Shown here piece after piece: positions 44,833 to 53,863 of a stretch of DNA of 64,000 bases (positions are counted from its first letter, which is position 1; each line of letters opens with the position of its first letter). The DNA is taken from assembly GCF_000763575.1 (NCBI RefSeq), contig NZ_CP009170.1, positions 645,501 to 709,500 on the forward strand. Reading direction: 5' to 3'. The DNA is from Thermoanaerobacter kivui. Its GTDB lineage: Bacteria > Bacillota > Thermoanaerobacteria > Thermoanaerobacterales > Thermoanaerobacteraceae. Under the pieces are notes generated by a model. It was not told where the DNA came from and searched no databases. It saw only the letters and a program-made list of their open reading frames with translations. The position numbers and the translations under genes were made by a program.

Positions 44833-46320
44833 ATGGAAGATAAACTTGATTTGAATGTGATAAAACCGATTGAAGAGGTAAAGTATTTGTCTGCGGAAAA
44901 TGCTTCGCGATATCGCCTCATCATGAGGTATTTTTATGAACAGTACCAGAAATTTAAATATTGGCTGTACAAAGAGGATGTATATGAATATGTAAGTCAA
45001 TTTGATGTGTTTTCCGACTATACAATGGAAAAATGTGAGCAGGACTTAAAAGCACTTACTGAATGGAAAAACCTTATTGCGACACAAGATACCAGTAAAG
45101 CTTCTACGATTGACGAATTTAAAAACAAAAAATTCAGGTATCAGCTGAGTCCATATTCTATTGAGATAGAAAGAATGACCATAAGGCTGGAAAGCATCGT
45201 TGGTTATGGTGGGTCACTACAGCCGTCTTTATTTGAAAGGATTTACCGCAATTTAATAAAGATAAATGAAATGGCTAAAAAAGAGGATTTACAGGAAATA
45301 AACAGGTGGTGGGAAGACCTCAATACCGACTTTGAAAATATATATCACAATGCGACAGATTACATTGCAAGTCTTCAAAGCTCTAACGCTGATGAACTTA
45401 TGAAGTCAGAGCAGTTTATAATTTACAAAGACAAACTTATAGAATATTTAAGAGATTTTATAAAAGACCTTCAGAGGTTTTCTGTTGCCATAGAGAGCTT
45501 TTTGAAAAAGGTGAGTCCGCAGATTGTCAATTCCGTTGTAGATAAGTTATGCCAATATGAAATGAGTATCCCAAGAATTGACAGGGTTTTAAATGAAGAG
45601 GAAGTAAAAGAAGATTTGATGGATAAGTGGAATAACATATCTTTTTGGTTTACAGGTCATAATTTTGAAGACAGCGAGGCAGTAAGGCTTCTTAATATAT
45701 CAAATGAAATAATCAGAAAAATAACAATGTATGCGGCGAGAATAGCTGAAAACAGAATGAAAGCTGCCAGCAGAAAGAATGAATATATTGCTCTTTCTAA
45801 AATGTTTGCAAAAGCAGGTAGTATAAAAGAAGCACACCTTTTGTCTGCGGCGGTTTTCGGTTGCTTTTACACAAGGCACATAAAAGGTGATTTTGAAAGA
45901 AAGACAGAAAGTGTAAACCAGAGCGTGTGGGAAGAACCGCCCTTTAAAGTGATTATAAAGCCAAAAACAAGGAGCTACAGTAATTATGTTAAGACAAATG
46001 CGATTATTGATAAAAGTGCTGACAAGACGGAGATGCTGATGGACTATCTCAATCAGAAAAATATAGAAGATGAAATAATAGCAAGTTGCATTGTTGGCAA
46101 TAGAATAAGGATAAAGGATTTACCTGTTGTAAAACCTTTTGTGAGGGCAACGATACTTAAATGGATAGGAAAAGCGATGGCAAGAAATAGTTTTACAGGA
46201 AAGACAGAAGATGGAAGAACATACAGGCTTCATATGCCAAAGAATGGTGAGAGGGCAATACTAAAATGCACAGATGGTAATCTTGATATGCCTGATATTG
46301 TAATTGAGTTTGTTGATTGA
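44833..46320 (+). CDS. jetA: Wadjet JetA, kleisin-like subunit (TIGR02677/DUF2397)
   Basis: The 495-residue protein opens with VKYLSAENASRYRLIMRYFYEQYQ, the recognisable start of the TIGR02677 family. It is largely helical, as expected for a MukF/kleisin-like subunit that bridges the SMC heads. It leads the jetABCD operon and ends 10 bp before jetB. AAGGTGA precedes the ATG. Wadjet complexes recognise and cleave circular DNA such as plasmids by loop extrusion. Type II assignment rests on the DUF2397/2398/2399 family set as I recall it. Confidence 0.9.
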   Translation: MEDKLDLNVIKPIEEVKYLSAENASRYRLIMRYFYEQYQKFKYWLYKEDVYEYVSQFDVFSDYTMEKCEQDLKALTEWKNLIATQDTSKASTIDEFKNKKFRYQLSPYSIEIERMTIRLESIVGYGGSLQPSLFERIYRNLIKINEMAKKEDLQEINRWWEDLNTDFENIYHNATDYIASLQSSNADELMKSEQFIIYKDKLIEYLRDFIKDLQRFSVAIESFLKKVSPQIVNSVVDKLCQYEMSIPRIDRVLNEEEVKEDLMDKWNNISFWFTGHNFEDSEAVRLLNISNEIIRKITMYAARIAENRMKAASRKNEYIALSKMFAKAGSIKEAHLLSAAVFGCFYTRHIKGDFERKTESVNQSVWEEPPFKVIIKPKTRSYSNYVKTNAIIDKSADKTEMLMDYLNQKNIEDEIIASCIVGNRIRIKDLPVVKPFVRATILKWIGKAMARNSFTGKTEDGRTYRLHMPKNGERAILKCTDGNLDMPDIVIEFVD

Positions 46321-46330
46321 AGGTGAAAAA

Positions 46331-47482
46331 ATGGAAGAACTTCAGATGCTTCTTGAAAATTTTTGGATACTGAGAGAGGATAGAGAAAATTTCAACAAAA
46401 TAAGAGATGCGGAGAATAAAATAAAACCTTTTGTTGAAGAAAAATTAGGATATAGATTGATTATAAACCCATATATTATTAAGTTAGAAAAAGTGCCGTC
46501 AGATGTTGAAGAGTGGATGAGGATAGATGCATTTCAAACGCCTATGGATTATGCATTTTTGTGTTTGCTCTTAGCTTTTTTGGAGGATAAAGGACCAGAA
46601 GACCAGTTTGTGTTGTCTAATATAACGGAATACATAGAGGCACAGTATGATGGACCTGATAAAGTAGATTGGACGCTTTTTCAGCACAGAAAGTCACTTG
46701 TGCGGGTGCTCAATTTTGCTGTAGATATTGGCATAATTAAAATAGATGATGGTGACCATGAGAGGTTTTCAGAAAGTGAAGATACTGAAGTTCTTTACGA
46801 AAACACAGGTATTTCAAGGTATTTTTTGAGGTCTTTTAACAGAGAAATTACAGAAGACATGAAGATTGAGGATTTTTTGCAGGAGGATTTAAATCTTTCA
46901 AACCCCAAAGATGCGGTTATACAGAGAAGACACAGGGTGTACCGAAAACTTATTCTTTCACCTTCTGTGTATAGTGAAGGACCTGATGACCAAGACTTCA
47001 TGTATATAAAAAATTACAGAAATACTATAGCGAAAGATTTAGAGGAGTATCTTGATGCAAAACTTCACCTCCACAAAACTTCTGCTTTTGTCCTCTTTAA
47101 TGACAACAAATATTTAAAGTCCTATTTTCCCGACAAAAACAAAAACATATCTGATATAATGCTGCAGGTAAATAAAATTATAAGAGAAATGATTGAAGAT
47201 GGAAAACTCGCCTATAATCCTGATGATACTATAGATATAACTGAAGCAGAATTTATAAATATTATTTTGAAAGTAAAGGAAAGATTTAGTGATGGTTGGT
47301 ATAAGTCTTACAGGGAGATGAGTGAAAAGCAGCTTATAGAAGAGGTCATTGAAAACATGGAAAGCTTTAAAATGATAAAAAGAGTTGAGGAATTGCATTC
47401 TATTAAAATATTGCCTATGGCGGCAAAGTTAATTGGGGAATATCCTCCAGATTTTGAAAAAGGAGAAGGTGCAGATGAGTGA
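46331..47482 (+). CDS. jetB: Wadjet JetB, kite-like subunit (TIGR02678/DUF2398)
   Basis: This protein of about 383 residues begins with LENFWILREDRENFNKIRDAE and contains LEDKGPEDQFVLSNITEYIEAQY and the HRKSLVRVLNFAVDIGIIKI winged-helix-like segment typical of TIGR02678. It is the MukE/kite-like partner of JetA. ATG 46331 follows GAAGGTG; a TTG at 46304 overlapping jetA is less likely. The stop overlaps the jetC start (ATGAGTGA), showing coupled translation. Confidence 0.9.
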   Translation: MEELQMLLENFWILREDRENFNKIRDAENKIKPFVEEKLGYRLIINPYIIKLEKVPSDVEEWMRIDAFQTPMDYAFLCLLLAFLEDKGPEDQFVLSNITEYIEAQYDGPDKVDWTLFQHRKSLVRVLNFAVDIGIIKIDDGDHERFSESEDTEVLYENTGISRYFLRSFNREITEDMKIEDFLQEDLNLSNPKDAVIQRRHRVYRKLILSPSVYSEGPDDQDFMYIKNYRNTIAKDLEEYLDAKLHLHKTSAFVLFNDNKYLKSYFPDKNKNISDIMLQVNKIIREMIEDGKLAYNPDDTIDITEAEFINIILKVKERFSDGWYKSYREMSEKQLIEEVIENMESFKMIKRVEELHSIKILPMAAKLIGEYPPDFEKGEGADE

Positions 47483-50400
47483 AAAATTAGCTGAAAGATG
47501 GATGATTAACAGGATTGGGCTTCTTAATTTTTGGTATTATGATGATGAAATATTTGAGTTTGCAGATGGAAGGCTTCTTTTAAGAGGTGCTAATGGTTCT
47601 GGAAAGTCAGTGACAATGCAGAGTTTCATACCTTTAGTATTAGATGGCAACAAAAGTCCTGAAAGACTCGATCCCTTTGGCTCAAAGGCGAGAAAGCTTG
47701 AGGACTATCTTCTTGGGGAAGAAGAGGTAAGTGGGCTTGATGAAAGAACTGGCTATCTTTTCATGGAATTTAAAAAAGAGAAAAAAGACAGCTACATTAC
47801 AATAGGCATGGGACTAAAGGCGAAAAGGCATCAAAATATGGACTTTTGGGGCTTTGTAATACTTGACGGCAGGCGTATAGGTATCGACTTCTTTTTATAC
47901 AAAATGGAAATAGGCGATGACGGCAAAAGAGTAAAAGTCCCACTTACCAAAAAAGAACTTAAGAATAGAATAGGTGAAGGCGGAGAAGTAGTTGAAAGCC
48001 AAAAAGAGTACATGGAAATGGTCAATAAATACATTTTTGGCTTTAGTTCTATTGAGGAATACGACGAGCTCATAAAACTGCTGATACAGCTTAGAAGTCC
48101 AAAGCTTTCCAAAGACTTCAGGCCTACTGTGATATATGAAATTATGAAGGCTTCACTGCCTTCACTCACAGATGATGATTTGAGGCCCCTTTCAGAAACT
48201 ATAGAAAACATGGACCAGATTAAGATGCACCTTGATGTTCTTTACAGGAATATGGCTGCAGTAAAAAAGCTTAAAAACGAGTACGACAACTACAACAAAT
48301 ACATTCTTTATGAAAAGGCTGGGGATTTAGTAAAGGCATACAGCGATTTATACGCATCAAAAAAAGAATACGATAATTTAACTAAAGATATTGAAAATTA
48401 CAGAAGTACAATAGCAAACTTAGGAAATGACATCATTTCTCTTGAAAGTGAAAGAGAAGCTTTAAAGAAAAAGGAAGAACAGCTTTCAAGTGGTGATGCT
48501 AAAAGAACCCAAAAGGAATTATTAGAAGAAGAGGATCGATATAAGCAGTATTTGGAGGATAAGTCTAAAAAAGAAGAAGAACTCCGGAATAAACAAGATA
48601 AATATTATGGTTTAGAAAGAAAGATAAAAAACACTGAGGAACAAAAATACAAACTGGATAAAGAACTACAGGATAAATTAGAGGATATATCTTCAATTGC
48701 CCAGGATATAGATTTCATGGAACATGAGTTTTCTGTAAGTGAACTTAAAAAAGTGTATGGAAAAGAATTTGATTTTACTTATTGGAAAAATGAATTAAAA
48801 AAGCATAAAGATAAAATAAAGCGTGCCATCAATGCATTGAGAGAAGAAATAGAAGCAAATAAAAGGTATGATGCCGCACTTAAAGAGCAGGAAAGGCTTA
48901 AAAAAGAAAGAGAAGACAGGGCTAAAAAGCTTAATGAGGCAGAAAGGCTTTTTGACGAACAAAAAAGAGAATACGTTGAAAGAGTTTATAGTTGGTCACA
49001 GGGCAATGCAGAGCTTAAGCTTTTAAGTAGCCAATTGGAAGGCTTAAGCCGTGTCATACTGGTGTATGGAGAGGATAAAGGATTTGACGATATTTTGGCT
49101 TTTGTGAGAAAACCCTATGAGGAAATACTAAATGGAATTCAGCAAGAAATTTTAAGATTAGAAAATCAAAGAGAGATAAAAGAAAATCAGCTTCATGAGG
49201 AAGAAAAGTTATTGGAGGAATGGAAAAACAAAAAAGACCCTGAGCCTGAAAGAGATGAACAAGTCATAAACAACAGAAAAAGGCTTAAAGAAGCTGGAAT
49301 TCCTTACATTCCTCTTTACATGGCGATTGATTTTAAAGAGGATGTGGATGAAGATACAAGAGGAAATATAGAAGCTGCGATAGAAGACATGGGGCTTTTG
49401 GACGCTCTTATCGTGCCAAAGGAATATTTTGAAAAAGCTCTTCAAATGGACAGCAATATGGCGGATAAATATGTTATGCCTGGAAGCTTTAATATGATGC
49501 TAAATGTATCTCAATATTTTAAAGTAGTTGACAATGAAGAAGGAGTTTCACCAGAAGATATTTCAGATGCTTTAAGCAATATATTTGTATCAGAAGAAGG
49601 CGGGACAACCTATATCGATTCAAATGGCGCATATGGAATAGGAGTAATAAAAGGGAAAGCACGGGATAAAGTTAGATCAAAGTACATCGGGAGTGAGTCT
49701 AGAAAGCGCTACAGAGAAGAGCTTATTAAATCTATACAAGAAGAAATACAGGCTATAAAAACTGAAATATCTGCAATCGATGAGGAAATAAATGCAAAAA
49801 AATTAAGGATACAGAGGCTGGATTACGAATATTCGGCATTTCCCGGGAAAGAAGACATTGAAGAAGCGTATAGATATTTAAAAACGGCAAAGGCTGATTA
49901 CGAATACACCTCTCATAAACTGGATGAACAGCTTTTCACAGTTAAAAACTGTTTTGAGGACCTTCAGAAAAAGAAAGCTGTTGTAAGAGAATTGACATCT
50001 GGCATAAACATACATCCAGATATTGATACCTATTCTTCTGCCTATGAGTATGCGGAAGAATACGCTTCAGGGCTTAATGAAGTAGAAATACTATACAATA
50101 AATATGTTTTGCAAATTTCAAACGAAGAAATGTTATTGCAGCAAAAACAAGATTTAGAATACGATATTGATAACTTAAAGTACGAAATAGACGTACTGGA
50201 AAACAAAATACAGAGTTCTGTTAAGAAAATTGAGATGCTAAAAGAGACATTAAAAGAACTTGGACTTGAAGAAATTGAAAAAGAACTGGAGATTTGCCTA
50301 AAAAGGCTGGAGGAAATACCTAAAGAGATTACAAATAAATCAGCCGAAAAAGCAAAACTTGAGGAGAGGCTACAGAGAAGCTTAAAAGACCTTTTAAACA

Positions 50401-51641
50401 TTGAAGAAGAGATTAATCTTAAAGAGAAAATTTACAATATTGTTGAAGAGGGTTTAAAAAAGGAATTAGCACTTGGCTTTGTCAAGCAAGACGTTGAAAT
50501 GGAGGATATGTTAAAATTAAGTAAAAGCATTCTTTCTGAATACAAAGGCTTTTTTGACAAAGCGGGCTTTGACAGAGAAAAGTTTACAGAGAGACTTCAA
50601 AATGTGTATTTTGAAACTCGCAACGAACTTTTGGAATATGGGCTTTCAATTGGCAATATCTTTGACGAAGCTTGTGAGGGAGACAATGAAAGAATAAAAG
50701 AGGCAAAGAATAAGCAGAGAAGGCTCAATATTACGGCAAATATAAATGGTAAAATTGTGTCTTTATATACGCTTTATTCTAATATTGAAGAAGATATAAT
50801 GGCGAATGAAAGCCTTTTAAGAGAGACTGATAAGATTCTTTTTGAAGAGATTATAATGCACAATGTGGGAATTAAGATAAGAGCAAAGATTTTTAAAGCA
50901 GAAGAATGGGTAAAGAAAATGAACAAACTCATGTCTGAAAGGGATACTTCCAGCGGACTTAAGTTCTCTATTGAGTGGAGAAGCATTCCTGCTTCTAATG
51001 AAGAAGAACTTGATACAAAGGAACTTGTGGATATTTTAAAATCTGATGCTGATATGCTGAAAAAGGAAGTCTTCGATAAAGTTGTAAATCATTTTAGGTC
51101 AAAAGTAGAAAGAGCCAGGAGGGCAATGGAGGAAAAAAACAATACAGAAACTTTTCACAAGATTATGAAAGAAATATTAGATTACAGAGATTGGTTTGAG
51201 TTTAAGCTTTACTACAGAAAAGAAGGGGAAAGCCGCAAGGAGCTTACTGATAATGCTTTTAATAAATTGAGCGGCGGAGAAAAAGCGATGGCCATGTATA
51301 TACCTTTATTTTCCGCGGTTTATTCAAGATATGAGGGAGCATTGCCGACTGCACCTCGCATGATATCTCTAGATGAAGCATTTGCAGGAGTTGATGACAC
51401 AAACATAAGGGATATGTTTAAACTGATTGAGGATTTAAGATTTAATTATATAATGAATTCGCAGGTTTTGTGGGGAGATTATGACACTGTCCCCAAGCTT
51501 TCAATTTATGAACTTATAAGGCCAAAAAATGCAAAGGCTGTATTGGTCATGAAGTATTTGTGGGATGGAAAAGTAAAGCACCTTATACTTCCTGAGAAAG
51601 AGGAGGTTGCTGCTCTTGAGGTGGGTGCTATAAATGAATAA
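47475..51641 (+). CDS. jetC: Wadjet JetC, SMC/MukB-like ATPase (TIGR02680)
   Basis: The 1388-residue SMC-like protein has Walker A GANGSGKS near residue 44 and long coiled coils (about residues 280-1150, interrupted near 600-740 by a hinge-like globular part). The C-terminal ABC head has signature LSGGEKAM (Ser1266) and Walker B MISLDEAF (Asp1300-Glu1301). It opens AERWMINRIGLLNFWYYDD as in TIGR02680. It is the loop-extruding motor of Wadjet. AAGGAGAAGGTG precedes the ATG; the start overlaps the jetB stop. Confidence 0.93.
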   Translation: MSEKLAERWMINRIGLLNFWYYDDEIFEFADGRLLLRGANGSGKSVTMQSFIPLVLDGNKSPERLDPFGSKARKLEDYLLGEEEVSGLDERTGYLFMEFKKEKKDSYITIGMGLKAKRHQNMDFWGFVILDGRRIGIDFFLYKMEIGDDGKRVKVPLTKKELKNRIGEGGEVVESQKEYMEMVNKYIFGFSSIEEYDELIKLLIQLRSPKLSKDFRPTVIYEIMKASLPSLTDDDLRPLSETIENMDQIKMHLDVLYRNMAAVKKLKNEYDNYNKYILYEKAGDLVKAYSDLYASKKEYDNLTKDIENYRSTIANLGNDIISLESEREALKKKEEQLSSGDAKRTQKELLEEEDRYKQYLEDKSKKEEELRNKQDKYYGLERKIKNTEEQKYKLDKELQDKLEDISSIAQDIDFMEHEFSVSELKKVYGKEFDFTYWKNELKKHKDKIKRAINALREEIEANKRYDAALKEQERLKKEREDRAKKLNEAERLFDEQKREYVERVYSWSQGNAELKLLSSQLEGLSRVILVYGEDKGFDDILAFVRKPYEEILNGIQQEILRLENQREIKENQLHEEEKLLEEWKNKKDPEPERDEQVINNRKRLKEAGIPYIPLYMAIDFKEDVDEDTRGNIEAAIEDMGLLDALIVPKEYFEKALQMDSNMADKYVMPGSFNMMLNVSQYFKVVDNEEGVSPEDISDALSNIFVSEEGGTTYIDSNGAYGIGVIKGKARDKVRSKYIGSESRKRYREELIKSIQEEIQAIKTEISAIDEEINAKKLRIQRLDYEYSAFPGKEDIEEAYRYLKTAKADYEYTSHKLDEQLFTVKNCFEDLQKKKAVVRELTSGINIHPDIDTYSSAYEYAEEYASGLNEVEILYNKYVLQISNEEMLLQQKQDLEYDIDNLKYEIDVLENKIQSSVKKIEMLKETLKELGLEEIEKELEICLKRLEEIPKEITNKSAEKAKLEERLQRSLKDLLNIEEEINLKEKIYNIVEEGLKKELALGFVKQDVEMEDMLKLSKSILSEYKGFFDKAGFDREKFTERLQNVYFETRNELLEYGLSIGNIFDEACEGDNERIKEAKNKQRRLNITANINGKIVSLYTLYSNIEEDIMANESLLRETDKILFEEIIMHNVGIKIRAKIFKAEEWVKKMNKLMSERDTSSGLKFSIEWRSIPASNEEELDTKELVDILKSDADMLKKEVFDKVVNHFRSKVERARRAMEEKNNTETFHKIMKEILDYRDWFEFKLYYRKEGESRKELTDNAFNKLSGGEKAMAMYIPLFSAVYSRYEGALPTAPRMISLDEAFAGVDDTNIRDMFKLIEDLRFNYIMNSQVLWGDYDTVPKLSIYELIRPKNAKAVLVMKYLWDGKVKHLILPEKEEVAALEVGAINE

Positions 51642-52929
51642 AGAAGAACTTAGATATTTTAAAGAAAAAAAGGGATACAAGAGGATTTTTGAAGGTATAC
51701 GGGAAAAGTATAGAAGTTTAGGACGTCTTGGAGGCGTTGTAAAGCTTGATAATCTTACGGAAGATGAAAAAGAAGTACTTACAAACCATTTTAAAAAAGA
51801 CTATAGGACAAAAAAATCTGCATCCATTGATGTGGCAAAGCTTGAAGAGTCGCTAAAAAATACGCGATTTGAGGAGTATACGCTAAAAGATATACTGGAA
51901 TACTATTTTGGCGAAAAACTCACCAGCAAAAAAGAGGATATGGAAATATTGGCAAAAGAAAGAGAAGAGTTCTTTAAAGAGCTCTTCTCTAAATACCAGG
52001 AATGTAAGTGCATTGATTGGCTAAAAAGTTTGTATCAAGGAACCGCTGTAGGGGTAAGGGCAGTAAATCAGAGGTATTTAAATGATAAGGACGGATTAAA
52101 AAAAGATATAATGTGCGTATGCGATGCCATAAACAATTTGCCTGTTTATAAAGGGGAAAAGAAAAGACTGCCGGTGTTTTCTTCCCAGATTGCACGGAAT
52201 CCTCACTATTTTGATTCAAATACAGAAGCTGGAAATATGTTTATAAACGCTTTATGCACTTTAATGGGGCTTAATGAAGCAAAAGGAAGTGAAGAAATAT
52301 CAGAACTTTATTACAACGTTGGTATTTTGATAGATGAAATATCCAATTATGTCACACTCTCAGGACTTTTGGCATATGAGGGCGATATGGAAAATCAAGT
52401 ATTTAAGGCTGCTTATGAAAGCAATCAAGTCTTGCAAGTTCCTCTTTTAAATTTGAGCAAAATTGAAAGGGTCATAAGCCCTTCTAAGAAAGTGTATGTT
52501 GTAGAGAATCCTTCAGTTTTTACATCTTTAATAGATGCTACAAGCAAAGTATTTCCTCTTGTATGCACATATGGCCAGCCAAAACTTTCTTCTCTCCTGC
52601 TTTTAGATATGCTTTATAAAGAAGGGACAGAGATATATTACTCGGGAGATTTTGACCCAGAGGGGCTTATGATAGCAGATAGATTGTACAAAAGGTATAA
52701 AGATAAATTTCACTTTTTAAGGTACGGCCTAGAGGATTATTTAAAATCTCTTTCAAATGAGGTCATAAATGATGTAAGGCTTAGTAAGCTAAATAAGATT
52801 GAATCACCTTTACTTTTTGATGTGGCAAATGAGATGAAAATAATAAAAAAAGCAGGGTATCAGGAGCTTATAATAGATGATATTATAAATGATATAAAAT
52901 TGATTGAAGAAGGTAAGGGGGAGTGGTAA
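51634..52929 (+). CDS. jetD: Wadjet JetD, topoisomerase-VI-like nuclease subunit (TIGR02679/DUF2399)
   Basis: The 431-residue protein has an N-terminal helical region and a C-terminal Toprim-like domain. The Toprim domain carries VVENPSVFTSLI (conserved Glu) and YYSGDFDPEGL (Asp339, Asp341), the metal-binding residues expected for DNA cleavage. JetD is the nuclease that cuts the DNA after JetABC has extruded it. It overlaps jetC by 8 bp (ATGAATAA) with GAGGTG upstream. All four Wadjet genes are full length, so the system looks functional. Confidence 0.92.
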   Translation: MNKEELRYFKEKKGYKRIFEGIREKYRSLGRLGGVVKLDNLTEDEKEVLTNHFKKDYRTKKSASIDVAKLEESLKNTRFEEYTLKDILEYYFGEKLTSKKEDMEILAKEREEFFKELFSKYQECKCIDWLKSLYQGTAVGVRAVNQRYLNDKDGLKKDIMCVCDAINNLPVYKGEKKRLPVFSSQIARNPHYFDSNTEAGNMFINALCTLMGLNEAKGSEEISELYYNVGILIDEISNYVTLSGLLAYEGDMENQVFKAAYESNQVLQVPLLNLSKIERVISPSKKVYVVENPSVFTSLIDATSKVFPLVCTYGQPKLSSLLLLDMLYKEGTEIYYSGDFDPEGLMIADRLYKRYKDKFHFLRYGLEDYLKSLSNEVINDVRLSKLNKIESPLLFDVANEMKIIKKAGYQELIIDDIINDIKLIEEGKGEW

Positions 52930-52970
52930 AATTAAGATAATAAGTATGCCTTCTTAAAGAGGTGTCTGTA

Positions 52971-53411
52971 GTGGTTCAGAGAGATTTAAAAGAAGTGGAA
53001 GAAATATTTAAGAGAAATTTGCAATATTTAAAGGGTAAATATGACATAAAGTTGATATATGTTTTTGGCTCATATAGTAAAGGCACTAATACAAAAAATA
53101 GTGACCTTGATATTGCGGTACTTTTAGGGAATGGATATGATCCTATGGACAAACTTGCTTTAATTGGCGATTTGGTTTCAATATTTAAACGAGATGATAT
53201 AGATTTGGTAGTATTAAATTCTGCAAATCCAGTGTTAAGGCATCAAGTAATAAAGCACGGCAAACTTATTTTTGAAGAAAATGAAGATGTAAAGGTGGAA
53301 TTTGAGGTTAAAACTCTAAGAGAATATATGGACATGGAATATTTTAGAAAAGTGCAGATGGATGTTATTAAAGAATGGGTAAAAAGTGTTGTAGGTGATA
53401 ATAGTGACTAA
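52971..53411 (+). CDS. mntA: MntA-type nucleotidyltransferase antitoxin
   Basis: This protein of about 146 residues has the complete MNT motif: VFGSYSKGTNTKNSDLDIAVL (GS...DxD) and a third acidic strand DIDLVVL. MntA adds AMP to the HepT toxin and so silences it (type VII toxin-antitoxin). GTG 52971 is well spaced from AAAGAGGTG; GTG 52962 is an alternative. It overlaps hepT by 8 bp and lies 41 bp behind jetD, so it may be carried on the Wadjet transcript. Confidence 0.92.
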   Translation: MVQRDLKEVEEIFKRNLQYLKGKYDIKLIYVFGSYSKGTNTKNSDLDIAVLLGNGYDPMDKLALIGDLVSIFKRDDIDLVVLNSANPVLRHQVIKHGKLIFEENEDVKVEFEVKTLREYMDMEYFRKVQMDVIKEWVKSVVGDNSD

Positions 53412-53844
53412 AAGTATAATAGAAACAATAAATTCTAAAATAGGTAAGTTACAAAAAAATTTAATATTGTTAAAAAAAGTATCGCAAGAAGTAACTAAAG
53501 AAAATATAAAAGAGGATATGCTCAAATATTGGGGAATAGAAAGAGGAATTCAAATATCTATAGAATGTGTTATTGATATAGCAAATATAATTATTTCTTC
53601 TCTTGGTTTAGAAAAACCCGATACCTATAGAGAAACGGTTTTATTATTAGGTAAATCAAACATTTTGCCGGAAAATTTTGCCCAAAATATTTCTAACATG
53701 GTTTCTTTTAGAAATATACTTGTACATGATTATATGAAAATTGATGAGAAGGTGATTGTTGACATATTAAAGAACCATTTGGATGATTTTGTTAAATATA
53801 TACATTATATAAATAAATGGATCGAAGAAAATTATTATTCCTAA
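53404..53844 (+). CDS. hepT: HepT-type HEPN ribonuclease toxin (DUF86)
   Basis: This 146-residue helical protein has the canonical HEPN active-site motif RNILVHDY (Arg103, His108, Tyr110: R-x4-H-x-Y). It also carries ERGIQISIECVIDIANIIIS, the DUF86 dimer helix. The motif Tyr is the residue modified by MntA in studied systems. GTG 53404 sits 5 bases after AGGTGA within the end of mntA. All key residues are present on both sides, so the pair should be functional. Confidence 0.92.
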   Translation: MTKSIIETINSKIGKLQKNLILLKKVSQEVTKENIKEDMLKYWGIERGIQISIECVIDIANIIISSLGLEKPDTYRETVLLLGKSNILPENFAQNISNMVSFRNILVHDYMKIDEKVIVDILKNHLDDFVKYIHYINKWIEENYYS

Positions 53845-53863
53845 TATGAAAGGAGACGTTATT

